Shown here: one piece after another, positions 7,284-15,969 of the stretch | How the letters are laid out: each line of letters begins with the position of its first letter | How positions within the stretch are numbered: position 1 is the stretch's first letter | Source of the DNA: Candidatus Woesearchaeota archaeon | GTDB taxonomy: Archaea > Nanobdellota > Nanobdellia > Woesearchaeales > UBA10216 | NCBI GenBank assembly: GCA_016180195.1 | Contig: JACPBS010000004.1 | Coordinates: 81,485-145,484 of the forward strand | Direction: 5' to 3' | DNA: 64,000 nucleotides | The notes under the pieces: generated by a model | Seen by the model: only the letters and a program-made list of their open reading frames with translations | Told to the model about the DNA's origin: nothing | Databases searched by the model: none | Program-made: the position numbers and the translations under genes

Positions 7284-9017
7284 ATGAAGCGCATTTTTTT
7301 AGGGTTGTTCATTTTTGTACTGCTTACTTCCGCTGTAACGGCTGAAACCCGGTCAATGAAGGTTCTTGCAGTGTCTGAAAAGAATGATGGGTTTGAGGGT
7401 ATCACTGCGGACTTATTCCTGGAGATAAGGCCTGGATCAGGAAAGGTTTTTATCGAGTCATTCCCTTTGTCAAAGATAGACACTCAGATTTCAACCAGGC
7501 TTGCTTCTGAGATAGCATGCAACGAGCTTGAGATAAGCTGTGAGGGATATGATTTTTTCTATACTATAAAAGCGGACACTTCGGTTATTGAAGGCCCAAG
7601 CGCAGGGGCTGCGGCATCTGTTCTTACCCTATCCGCCCTTAAAAATGTTGACCTGAGAAGGGATGCAACGATTACTGGCACAATTAACTCAGGCGGTTTG
7701 ATAGGCCATGTTGGCGGCATCAAGGAGAAGATTGAGGCCGCCTCGCGATCCGGGATAAGGAAAGTTCTGATTCCTGATGGGGAGCGGTTTTCTGCAAACA
7801 ATACTTTAGATCTTGTTGAGTACGGGAAGGATCTTGGCGTTCAGGTTATCGAGGTGTCTGATGTGGGCGAGGCTTTTTTTCATTTGACTGGCAGGGAATT
7901 GGGCCATGAACAGGATGGTTTCGGGATAGACAAATCATATTCAGACACGATGTCGTTTCTTGCAGCAACCCTGTGTAATAAAAGCGATCGGTTTATCGGG
8001 GATTTTCCTGATTCAAGCGAGGATTATGATTCAGCCCTGAATCTTACCGTAAAGGGAAAGAATGCCCTTGCTGAAAGCCAGTTTTATTCGGCAGCAAGCT
8101 ATTGTTTCGGCGCTAATGTGAAATTCCAGTATATAAACCTTTCATCGCTTATTAACAGCACGGAAAGCCTGATGCCTCATGTGAACAGGGTGATCAGTGC
8201 TGTTGAAAGGATGGAAAGGGAGAAGCCTAGGCTTGAGACTATGACTGACCTCCAGAGCTTTATTTCAATGAAGGAAAGGCTTCTGGAAGCGAATGATAAT
8301 GCCAATCTGTCTTTAAGGTACATGAGGCAGAACAGGAGTAAAGAATCCATTTATGCCCTGGCTTATGCGGAAGAGAGGGTATTCAGCGCAATGGCTTGGT
8401 CCAGCTTCTTTGGAAAGCCAGGGAAAAAATTTGTTTTTGATAGTGAGGTTCTTGAGTCTTCGTGCCGCAGGAAGATTGCTGAGGCTGAAGAGCGGTTTGA
8501 GTACTCAAAATTGTTTATTGAGCGGGGCATTCCCGATACAAGGCAGGAAATTAACCGCGCGTTTGAAGACCTGGCAAATGGAAGGTTTGAGCTTTGCCTT
8601 TCAAAGGCTGCTAAGGCAAAGGCACAGTCAGATGTCCTTTTCAGCTCGATTAATGTGGATAGTTCGAGGATTGGGGAACTGCTTGACAAGAAGCTCGCGG
8701 CAGCAAAAAAAAGCATTTCTAGAAGCACAAGGAAGGGTATATTCCCCATTGTTGGATATAGCTATTATGAGTATGCAACTTCGCTTAAGGAAACAGATCC
8801 TTATTCCGCGCTGTTATATTCGGAGTTTGCACTTGAGCTTAGCAACATGGACTTGTACTTCAGGAGCCCGTCCAGGCTGCCTGAAAAAAAATCGTTTTTT
8901 TCATACCAGATGCTGGGTTCATTCATAGTCGGTTTTGGGATAGGCGGCATTAGTGTTCTGGTTTTGTTTAGAAGGCGTAATTTTGTGAAAAAGGCTGTTC
9001 TGAGAAGAAGGAACTAA
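7284..9017 (+). CDS. Exported Lon-like serine protease (S16 fold, COG1750 type)
   Basis: A 577-residue protein with an N-terminal signal peptide (residues 1-20, ending TSAVTA) and a C-terminal membrane helix (about 545-565) followed by a basic tail. The protease domain carries the catalytic pair of Lon-type enzymes: Ser106 in IEGPSAGAAA and Lys147 in GGIKEKIEAA. It lacks the AAA+ ATPase part of Lon, so it should act outside the membrane without ATP. Residues 230-540 are mostly helical and may be a substrate or regulatory platform. Archaeal COG1750 proteins have this design; their substrates are unknown. A role in trimming surface proteins is inference. Confidence 0.85.
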   Translation: MKRIFLGLFIFVLLTSAVTAETRSMKVLAVSEKNDGFEGITADLFLEIRPGSGKVFIESFPLSKIDTQISTRLASEIACNELEISCEGYDFFYTIKADTSVIEGPSAGAAASVLTLSALKNVDLRRDATITGTINSGGLIGHVGGIKEKIEAASRSGIRKVLIPDGERFSANNTLDLVEYGKDLGVQVIEVSDVGEAFFHLTGRELGHEQDGFGIDKSYSDTMSFLAATLCNKSDRFIGDFPDSSEDYDSALNLTVKGKNALAESQFYSAASYCFGANVKFQYINLSSLINSTESLMPHVNRVISAVERMEREKPRLETMTDLQSFISMKERLLEANDNANLSLRYMRQNRSKESIYALAYAEERVFSAMAWSSFFGKPGKKFVFDSEVLESSCRRKIAEAEERFEYSKLFIERGIPDTRQEINRAFEDLANGRFELCLSKAAKAKAQSDVLFSSINVDSSRIGELLDKKLAAAKKSISRSTRKGIFPIVGYSYYEYATSLKETDPYSALLYSEFALELSNMDLYFRSPSRLPEKKSFFSYQMLGSFIVGFGIGGISVLVLFRRRNFVKKAVLRRRN

Positions 9018-9030
9018 GGAATTTCTTTGA

Positions 9031-9175
9031 TTAAACCCTAGGAAGGCCCCTTTCGGGGCTTTCCTGGGAAAAAGAGGTGATTATAAAACCCCGCAAATGC
9101 CTTTCGGCATTCGCAGGGAAAGAGGTGATAGATTGGTATCTTAATCACTCCCTAATGGAGTTTTCCTGTTTACAC
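9031..9175 (-). ncRNA. Candidate structured RNA with two repeated hairpin units
   Basis: The 324 bases between 9017 and 9342 have no convincing gene. They hold two similar units: a hairpin at 9037-9068 (stem of about 14 pairs) and one at 9090-9118. On the minus strand both are closed as C-GAAA-G, a stable GNRA tetraloop. Each is preceded on that strand by ATCACCTC plus a pyrimidine run and CCC; ATCACCTC equals the anti-Shine-Dalgarno of archaeal 16S rRNA. A TATA-like element (minus strand AATTTATATAC, about 9193-9203) lies upstream. On the plus strand the same units read as hairpins followed by GAGGTGAT. Strand and function are uncertain. Confidence 0.4.
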
Positions 9176-9341
9176 TATTAAGTAGTATTGAAGTATATAA
9201 ATTTTTCTATTTTAGGGTATTGTTCATGCCGCGCATCCATGCAGGACTTGAAGCTTTAATCGGAGATGGAGTTATCTTTGACCTGAATCTCAGTTCACAA
9301 CCTTGAATGATTAGAAAGCATTAAATAATAATTGACTGGAT

Positions 9342-9560
9342 ATGGGTCATATGGGTAATGCCATGAAAACCGCCACTCTTATTTCAGCGGCAATATTATC
9401 TATAACCTCGATCGTGTCGCTTGCTTTCTTCGATGCGCCTTTTGTTGTGATGTTAAGGAACAGCTTGATAGCAGCGGTAATTTCGCTTTTTGTGTATTTT
9501 TTATGGCTCAGGGTTAGCCGGGAATATGAGAAGTCATTCAGGCAGGGTTTGGGTAGATGA
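9342..9560 (+). CDS. Small two-helix membrane protein
   Basis: A 72-residue protein with hydrophobic segments at about 9-28 and 33-52, then a basic tail (LRVSREYEKSFRQ). ATG 9342 is used; ATG 9351 or 9363 are alternatives, because upstream ttaaataat (about 9322-9330) is only a weak TATA. It overlaps the following PLD-family gene by four bases and probably shares its transcript. Family unknown. Confidence 0.6.
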   Translation: MGHMGNAMKTATLISAAILSITSIVSLAFFDAPFVVMLRNSLIAAVISLFVYFLWLRVSREYEKSFRQGLGR

Positions 9561-10489
9561 AAAGGTTACTCTTACCCTTGATCATCATTGCCCTGCTTAT
9601 TGCTTTCCTGGTTGCGAAGCCTGCTTTTACCGGAGAGGTTGTGTTGAGTGAGCCGTCCTTCAGGTATAGGGTTCTTTTCTGCGACAAGGTAAATTGTACT
9701 GGCGAGCTAAAGGATCTTATAAGCAATAGCTCTGATGTTGATTGTGCAATGTACAATTTCGATCCCGGCTTTCTTGATGACGACGTAAAGATGAGAATCG
9801 TCACTGATGATGGCTATAAAGGTGATTTGCCAGGAATCGTGAAAGATGGGAAAAGCGGGCTTATGCACAACAAGTTTTGCATTTTCAACAGTAAGTCTGT
9901 CATTACCGGATCATTCAATCCCTCAAGCAGCAGGAGGGACAGGAACAACATGATATTCATAGAATCAGGTTTACTTGCACGGAATTATGAGGACGAGTTT
10001 AATGAGCTATGGAATGGCAATTTCGGCAACGGCAGCAGGAACAGGAATCCCGTGGTAGTTCTTGGCCAGGCCAGGGTGGAGAATTATTTCTGCCCGGAGG
10101 ATGACTGCTCAGGACAGGTCATCTCCAATATTCAAAAAGCAAACAGCAGCATACTTTTCATGGCTTACAGCTTCACTCACAGGGGGATTGCAAATAGCTT
10201 AATGGTTGCCAATGTGCAGGGAAAGGATATAAGAGGAGTGATTGACAGTAGCAGCGACAAGGCTGTTTATGAAGACTTGAAGGCGCAGAAAATCGATGTT
10301 AGGGTTGACAGCGTGAAAGGCCTTATGCATCACAAGGTATTCATCATAGATAACACGACAGTTATCACCGGAAGCTTCAATCCCACGAATAGCGGGGATA
10401 AAAGGAATGACGAGAACATATTGGTGATACATGACCGAGATGTAGCATCCGAATACCTTGAGGAGTTTGATAGTTTTTGGAAACAGTAA
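9557..10489 (+). CDS. Membrane-anchored phospholipase D-family protein
   Basis: A 310-residue protein with an N-terminal signal anchor (residues 3-20) and two PLD repeats. The second HKD motif is intact (His258, Lys260, Asp265 in HHKVFIID, followed by TGSFNPT). The first has His104 and Lys106 but Asn111 where Asp is usual (HNKFCIFN, then TGSFNPS). Both end in the G-S-F-N box typical of Nuc-type nucleases. PLD enzymes use one histidine from each repeat, so activity is plausible as an extracytoplasmic nuclease or phosphodiesterase. It is translationally coupled to the small membrane protein upstream. Nuclease versus lipase activity cannot be decided from sequence. Confidence 0.8.
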   Translation: MKRLLLPLIIIALLIAFLVAKPAFTGEVVLSEPSFRYRVLFCDKVNCTGELKDLISNSSDVDCAMYNFDPGFLDDDVKMRIVTDDGYKGDLPGIVKDGKSGLMHNKFCIFNSKSVITGSFNPSSSRRDRNNMIFIESGLLARNYEDEFNELWNGNFGNGSRNRNPVVVLGQARVENYFCPEDDCSGQVISNIQKANSSILFMAYSFTHRGIANSLMVANVQGKDIRGVIDSSSDKAVYEDLKAQKIDVRVDSVKGLMHHKVFIIDNTTVITGSFNPTNSGDKRNDENILVIHDRDVASEYLEEFDSFWKQ

Positions 10490-10524
10490 AAAACATTTTA
10501 AATAGATCAGGCGACCGATTATCC

Positions 10525-11424
10525 ATGGTAGATGTTGTCATTGTAGGCTCAGTCGCTCTTGATTCTGTCCAGACGCCTTTTGGCAAGGTCGAGGACGTGC
10601 TCGGCGGAGCTGCCACGTATTCCAGCTTTTCCGCCAGCTTCTTTTCAAGGCCGGGCGTTGTTGCTGTTGTTGGAAAGGATTTTCCGGAAAAGCACCTTGA
10701 TCTTTTGAAGGGTGCTGGCGTTGATGTGTCGGGGATAAAAGTCGATGGGCTTTCATTCAGGTGGAAGGGTTTTTATGAGTACGACATGAATGAGGCAAAG
10801 ACCCTTAGCACTGAGCTTGGCAGCTTCCAAACATTCAGGCCGGTTCTTCCTGATAATTTCAGGAAGTCCAGGTATGTTTTCCTTGCAAACATAGACCCTG
10901 AAATACAGCTCGATGTATTGGGCCAGGTTGAGAATCCTAGGCTCACCATGATGGACACTATGAATTTCTGGATCGGGAACAAGAGGGAAAAGCTGCTTAA
11001 GGTAATATCCAAGGTCAATATTCTTCTGCTTAACGACAGCGAGGCAAGGCAGCTTTTCGATACCCCGAATCTTGTTGTTGCAGCCGGGAAGGCTTTGAAG
11101 CTAGGCCCAAGATATGTTATTATAAAGAAAGGTGAGCACGGTGCCTTGATGTTTTCAGGCAATAGCCATTTTAATGCCCCAGGTTATCCTGTCGAGGTCA
11201 TTCGAGACCCAACAGGATCCGGTGACAGCTTTGCAGGCGCCCTGATAGGATATCTTGCTGCTACAGATGATATAAGCGAACCGAATATCAGGAAGGCAAT
11301 GATTTATGGCAGCGTTGTTGCCAGCTTCAATGCCGAGGATTTCAGCCTTGAAAGGCTTAAAACCCTGTCAAGGAATGATATTGAAGAGAGGTATAAGGAG
11401 TTTGAGAAGATCAGGAGGTTTTGA
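10525..11424 (+). CDS. PfkB-family carbohydrate/nucleoside kinase
   Basis: A 299-residue kinase of the ribokinase/PfkB family. The N-terminal motif is GGAATYSS, and the C-terminal signature DPTGSGDSFAGA supplies the catalytic Asp and anion hole. I start at ATG 10525, where VDVVIVGSVALDS matches family N-termini; a TATA element (ttttaaat, about 10495-10502) lies 26-27 bases upstream, so the mRNA should be leaderless. The substrate (sugar, nucleoside or related alcohol) is not evident. The MaoC-like gene follows three bases after the stop. Confidence 0.88.
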   Translation: MVDVVIVGSVALDSVQTPFGKVEDVLGGAATYSSFSASFFSRPGVVAVVGKDFPEKHLDLLKGAGVDVSGIKVDGLSFRWKGFYEYDMNEAKTLSTELGSFQTFRPVLPDNFRKSRYVFLANIDPEIQLDVLGQVENPRLTMMDTMNFWIGNKREKLLKVISKVNILLLNDSEARQLFDTPNLVVAAGKALKLGPRYVIIKKGEHGALMFSGNSHFNAPGYPVEVIRDPTGSGDSFAGALIGYLAATDDISEPNIRKAMIYGSVVASFNAEDFSLERLKTLSRNDIEERYKEFEKIRRF

Positions 11425-11426
11425 GA

Positions 11427-12188
11427 ATGGGAACTGATGTTGTCTTTTCTGATTCGGATATAGAACATTTCTGCGGGGCAACCGGAGACACCAATGCACT
11501 TCACAATTCTGCATTTATGCGTCAGCATGGAAAACTGGCATTTGTGCCTGGAATGATGACTTTATTGTATGCGGTTAATTTGGCTTCAACGTTTTTGACA
11601 GACGGCTGCAATCTTTATGCGCATTTTGGTTCTCCCCTGTTTTCAGGTGAAAAAGCGGTTATTTATGCAAAAACATTCAGCCCTGGCGAGTACAGGCTTT
11701 ATGCAATGAGTGGTGGCAGCGATTTGCTTTCTTCCAACTCAGGGTATTCCGGGATCATGATTGAGAGAAAGGAACATGTTGAAGTGCAAGGTATCGAAAG
11801 GAAGCTGGCTGTTTCGCAGAGCCAGCTAATAGATTTTTCTGTTCCTATTCGGGTAGGAAATAATGTCTCAAATCTCCTTTTTGCAGTAGCTTATTCTTCA
11901 AGAGCGCTGCTTGAAGGCCTGATGAATCCGAAAGGCGAGGGGGAAGAAAATGTGCATGAATGGATGGAAGGCAGGCTGCCCGTTTATGCTTCGCTTTCAT
12001 TGCAGGTCGAAAGAATTCTCATTCCTAAAGGGGAACTTGCGTACGTAACGAATGCTGAGGCGAGTGGAAAAAGGGATTTGGTATGCAGGGTGAGTTGTTC
12101 CCATGCTGGGAATCGAATTTATACGGCAACCTATGCTGCGAAAGCAATTGCTGAAAGGACAATAATTGGCATGGCCAGGAATATCTAA
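11427..12188 (+). CDS. MaoC-like double-hotdog protein
   Basis: A 253-residue protein. Residues 1-50 have FCGATGDTNALHNS followed by AFVPGMM, which matches the (R)-hydratase/MaoC motif G-D-x-N-x-x-H with both catalytic Asp and His. The C-terminal half (about 175-250) looks like a second hotdog domain without that motif. Such proteins hydrate enoyl thioesters or dehydrate hydroxyacyl thioesters. AGGAGG at 11414-11419 is a strong Shine-Dalgarno for ATG 11427. It lies directly behind the PfkB kinase. The 3' end overlaps the convergent TIM-barrel gene by four bases. The physiological substrate is unknown. Confidence 0.75.
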   Translation: MGTDVVFSDSDIEHFCGATGDTNALHNSAFMRQHGKLAFVPGMMTLLYAVNLASTFLTDGCNLYAHFGSPLFSGEKAVIYAKTFSPGEYRLYAMSGGSDLLSSNSGYSGIMIERKEHVEVQGIERKLAVSQSQLIDFSVPIRVGNNVSNLLFAVAYSSRALLEGLMNPKGEGEENVHEWMEGRLPVYASLSLQVERILIPKGELAYVTNAEASGKRDLVCRVSCSHAGNRIYTATYAAKAIAERTIIGMARNI

Positions 12189-12901
12189 GCCTTCAATAGC
12201 GCAACTTCCCTTTTCCTTTTTTCCGGGTCCAGGGGCGTCTCAAGGCATACAGGCTTTCCTGATTTCTTTATTAGCATTTTTATGTTATCCAAGTCTATGT
12301 CTGAGTCCAGTATGCTTGAATGCCTATCAAACCCGTTAATCGTTCCTGAAAGGTGAAAATAGTCCGGCTTTAGTTTCATGAATTCCCCAATATACTTTTT
12401 TCGGTCTTTTCCAAGCCTCGTCGCTGTGTCTATTGCATGCCCGAAGTCCAGGCAGAACTTAAATCCCTGATCCTGAAATTCCGCAATTTCATCAGGCCCA
12501 TAACCTACCCAGACCATGTCATTGTCCACAGGAAGCAGGTTCTCAACATGGAATCTTTTGTCAAAGAATTCGTTAAGAAAATCCATGGCTGTTTTTTTTG
12601 AGTTTTTAATTTTCAGTCGGGGGCTGTTAAAACCTGCGTGGATCACAATGATATCAGCATCCAGTTTGTCTGCCGCAGATACAGTTTCCTCAAGTATCAT
12701 CTTGTTTCTCGACCTTATCGTTTCATCTGACGGGTTGAATCCGAACTGGTCGTGAGGGCAGTGAACCCTGAGCCTGGTGCTCAGCCCCACAAAATCCGAA
12801 ACTGGGTGGCCGGGGACTGGAAGGACCTCTATGAAGTCCGCAAACCCGTAATCCCTCGCAGTCACCTTGTTTGTGCTGAAGAACTTTAATCCGACTTCCA
12901 T
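12185..12901 (-). CDS. Xylose-isomerase-like TIM-barrel protein (AP endonuclease 2 superfamily)
   Basis: A 238-residue protein with alternating strands and helices: RVHCPHDQFGF, then DADIIVIHAGF, FKFCLDFGHAID, DYFHLSGTING and KPVCLETPL. The H, H, D/H and E residues at these strand ends are where sugar isomerases and endonuclease IV bind metal. It is shorter than endonuclease IV (about 280) and lacks some of its motifs, so a sugar isomerase/epimerase-like or unknown role is more likely than DNA repair. It is monocistronic and convergent with the MaoC-like gene. Confidence 0.7.
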   Translation of the reverse strand: MEVGLKFFSTNKVTARDYGFADFIEVLPVPGHPVSDFVGLSTRLRVHCPHDQFGFNPSDETIRSRNKMILEETVSAADKLDADIIVIHAGFNSPRLKIKNSKKTAMDFLNEFFDKRFHVENLLPVDNDMVWVGYGPDEIAEFQDQGFKFCLDFGHAIDTATRLGKDRKKYIGEFMKLKPDYFHLSGTINGFDRHSSILDSDIDLDNIKMLIKKSGKPVCLETPLDPEKRKREVALLKA

Positions 12902-12971
12902 GCCATATCAGCAAAACTTCACCCTAATTTATTCTTTGCTATTTTTTCTTTTGTTTCCAGCGGTTCAACTA

Positions 12972-15905
12972 TCATATGCAAAGCTCCAGCCCGAGTTTTA
13001 TGCACCTTTTCGGGGGGTTCTCAAACTCAAATACGAATTCGTTCCTTGGTCTAAAGGACTCATCCGGAGAGGGCACTACACGTGTGCTGAGTATTATCAA
13101 GTAAGGCTTTCCTGTCGTTACTTTGTTGTCTTTTATTTTGAAGCTGTAAGTTATCTGCATTATGTGCCTCTGCTCATTTTCAATAATTACGGTGTTGATT
13201 TCTGGCTCTGACAGATCAGTTGATGCATCAATTACTTCCCCGTATGGGCCAAGAAGCTTGACCTGCACGGTTCTTCCAACAACCAAAGAGTGGCTTTCCT
13301 TTCCGACGCTCAACATAGCGTATTCAACGTCGCTTTTTTCAATGCGCCTTACATATTCCAATTCCGTGATAAAGTTTATTCGGTTGCCCTTTACCACTTT
13401 TTCACCAGGGACCGTTAGAAATTTTGCTGCCAGAACAGGATCGCAGTAATCCCCGCATTCCATCCCCTTTTTTTGTTTTGTCGGGCACCCGTCTGTTCCC
13501 GTTTCCTGAAAAACTTTTGTGTCCGCACATCTGTCTGACTCGTCAGGTATTCCGTCCGAATCCTTGTCCGTTAATGACCTGTAAATCCTGATCTGGCCCC
13601 TGTTTGCGTCATAAACATAAACATTGTCGTCATCATCCACAGTTATTGCTACTGGCCAGCCATAGTAGTCATTTAGCTTTCCGTCGGGCTTTAGCACCAT
13701 ATCATATCGCTTTGACGGGTTGCTTTCAATATCATCAAAGTATTGGACAAACCTGTTTCCTGAATACGGGTTAAAACCGATGTACATCCTGTTATTCCTG
13801 TCGAATGCCGGCTCGAAAGTGGTCATCTTGGGAAAAATCCTTTTTGCCTTGATCGCAAAAATTATCGAGCTTGGCTTATCTGGGAAGTCCTCTTTTAAGA
13901 ACATTAAAAGCCTTTTGTTGCCCGCCCATTCTATGAAGTGGTCGGATACGTAAAGGTTTCCTTTCCTGTCAAGGGATATTGCCCCTGGCCAGCACAGCTT
14001 GTCTAAATCTTCGGATTTTTTGTCCGGTTCTGCCCAAGGATCCTTGTTCGCTTTTTCATAAGGGTCTTGGTTGCAGTAAATTCCTTCAGTGCTGGACTGG
14101 CCAAGAATTATGTCAACGATCGGGTTTTCTGATAAGGGGTCACGTATACGGAAAACCCTGTGCTGATTAGGCTGCGATACCCAGAGGAACTTTCCATCAG
14201 GTGTTGGCGCTATTCCCCAAACATCAGTCAAAGGAAGTTTTGAGCCATCCAGAGCATCCACGTTCTGGCTTATTGATTTAAATGATTTATCTCCTGATTT
14301 TAGGGGTGCTTGGTATATTTCTATGGATTTTATTTTCGTTGCCCAGATCATTCCAGCAGCTGATTTTACCTGTCCATATTGCGGGTTTGGATAATATGTT
14401 ATATTATTCGCGCCAATAAAGCCGTCTGGCGGTTTGCCTTTTGAGATACGGTTTTTATCGTTCCAGAACAGTAATCTGCCATCAGAAGCAACCAGCTGAT
14501 CCCCGACAACTGCAACTCCTGTCCATGCAGGATGAAACATCCTTTTGCCCGAAACAAAGTTATAGCCTTCGGGGGGCGAAAAAAGTCTTTTATCGATTTT
14601 GTATCCATCATACTCATTAAATGATATCCTGTAGACGTCATGCGCGTTTCCACCTATTGAAGTCAGCAGGTTTCCATGGGCGTCAAAGCCTATCGAGCCC
14701 AATCCTGACTGGATGGCTGGCTCGTTGATCCAATCTTTAATTTGTCCATAATTTCCATTGGAAAGGCTCCAGAGTATCAGGTTTTGCTTGTGGTCTAAAT
14801 TGTGGTTCGTCCACAACCCTCTACCCCAGGGATCGATTTCTATGGCTAATGGCCCGCTGTTGCCTTTTCCCCCGAAGGTTATGTTTCCAAACCTGCTCGC
14901 TTCCATTCCAGAATAGAAGGGAGGTGAAAAAACCAGTACCCGGTTGTTGTATGCGTCAGACACATAAAGCATTCCTTTATCATCAAATCTTACAGCTGTT
15001 GGCCCATGCATTCCTGCCATGCAGCTTCCACGCCCCCTATCAAGTACGTTGCAAAACTCAATGTCACCTCCTTCTTTAAAGCTGTACTGGCCCAATACGA
15101 TATCTGCAACTTTACTAAGTTTCCCGTTTGTTTTCGGAAACCTTAATACCCTGTTGTTTCCTCCATCCGCAACCCATAGATTACCCTCCCGATCAAGTGT
15201 TACGCCTGCTCCATATGTATGCTTGGAATGGAAGCACAAGGATGTTACTGGCTCCTGGACCGGTTTTGGTGATTTTTCAACATCGAAGTCCATTCCCCGG
15301 ATGTTACATCCATTGCTTTGGAAATCCGGCTGCCCCCAAACCTCATCTGCAATTGTATCGGTGGTGAACGGGCTGTTATATTTCAGCACCCTGTTGTTTT
15401 TTGCGTCAGGAACATAAAGATTTCCTTCAGCGTCAACAAACATGTTTACATGGGATCCGTCTTCAAGTGTCGTATGCGTCTTTTCTGACAGTCCACACAG
15501 GGTTGAGGCTGATGCAGGAGCCCTGTTTGGATAGTACTGGTAGCTGGCATCTCTGTTACAGGCTCCATAGTCATACCCGGATGGCTGGCCGATTATTATT
15601 TCAGGGTTGCATGGCTGTGCATAGTAGCATTTCGCAAGATCCACTCCCAGTATCCGGCTGTTTCCTGCATCCCACACATACATCCTTCCATGGGCGATTG
15701 ATCGGTCGACAATGACGCCTCCCGGATTGAAGACCTTGAACGGCACTATTTCTTTGGGGGAAATTTCTCCGAAATCACGCTTCCCAACCTCGATATCAGC
15801 CCATCTGTCTCCCGGAATCCCTCGCTTCGGCGACGAGCTTTCAATCGCTACGGTTAAGGAAAGCATGAGAAGGAGTACGGGTAATACAGCCACCAGTTTT
15901 TTCAT
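12972..15905 (-). CDS. Secreted NHL-repeat beta-propeller surface protein
   Basis: A 977-residue exported protein with an N-terminal signal (residues 1-20). At least five NHL-type blades are visible, each of the form D-x-x-G-N-L-Y-V-x-D-x-x-N-N-R-V-L-x-F (for example around residues 165, 240, 315, 665 and 770). A thrombospondin-3-like calcium segment follows (DKDSDGIPDESDRC), resembling one in the amidase-like protein at 19148. The final 170 residues look like a beta domain ending in a Cys pair. NHL propellers bind proteins or glycans, so an extracellular adhesin or receptor is likely. A TATA box 27 bases upstream overlaps the ahcY promoter. Confidence 0.8.
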   Translation of the reverse strand: MKKLVAVLPVLLLMLSLTVAIESSSPKRGIPGDRWADIEVGKRDFGEISPKEIVPFKVFNPGGVIVDRSIAHGRMYVWDAGNSRILGVDLAKCYYAQPCNPEIIIGQPSGYDYGACNRDASYQYYPNRAPASASTLCGLSEKTHTTLEDGSHVNMFVDAEGNLYVPDAKNNRVLKYNSPFTTDTIADEVWGQPDFQSNGCNIRGMDFDVEKSPKPVQEPVTSLCFHSKHTYGAGVTLDREGNLWVADGGNNRVLRFPKTNGKLSKVADIVLGQYSFKEGGDIEFCNVLDRGRGSCMAGMHGPTAVRFDDKGMLYVSDAYNNRVLVFSPPFYSGMEASRFGNITFGGKGNSGPLAIEIDPWGRGLWTNHNLDHKQNLILWSLSNGNYGQIKDWINEPAIQSGLGSIGFDAHGNLLTSIGGNAHDVYRISFNEYDGYKIDKRLFSPPEGYNFVSGKRMFHPAWTGVAVVGDQLVASDGRLLFWNDKNRISKGKPPDGFIGANNITYYPNPQYGQVKSAAGMIWATKIKSIEIYQAPLKSGDKSFKSISQNVDALDGSKLPLTDVWGIAPTPDGKFLWVSQPNQHRVFRIRDPLSENPIVDIILGQSSTEGIYCNQDPYEKANKDPWAEPDKKSEDLDKLCWPGAISLDRKGNLYVSDHFIEWAGNKRLLMFLKEDFPDKPSSIIFAIKAKRIFPKMTTFEPAFDRNNRMYIGFNPYSGNRFVQYFDDIESNPSKRYDMVLKPDGKLNDYYGWPVAITVDDDDNVYVYDANRGQIRIYRSLTDKDSDGIPDESDRCADTKVFQETGTDGCPTKQKKGMECGDYCDPVLAAKFLTVPGEKVVKGNRINFITELEYVRRIEKSDVEYAMLSVGKESHSLVVGRTVQVKLLGPYGEVIDASTDLSEPEINTVIIENEQRHIMQITYSFKIKDNKVTTGKPYLIILSTRVVPSPDESFRPRNEFVFEFENPPKRCIKLGLELCI

Positions 15906-15925
15906 TTGTTCATCAATCTGATTGA

Positions 15926-15950
15926 GGTTATAAAAAACTTTTTATAAAGG
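15926..15950. promoter_or_regulatory. Divergent, adjoining TATA boxes (propeller gene and ahcY)
   Basis: The sequence reads ggttataaaaaac then ttttataaagg. On the minus strand TTTTTTATAAC is centred about 27 bases from ATG 15905; on the plus strand TTTATAAA is centred 26 bases from ATG 15970. The two TATA elements are only about 12 bases apart, so the two promoters must compete for TBP/TFB or be alternately occupied. Confidence 0.7.
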
Positions 15951-15969
15951 GAGCTTAGGCTTTCATCTC

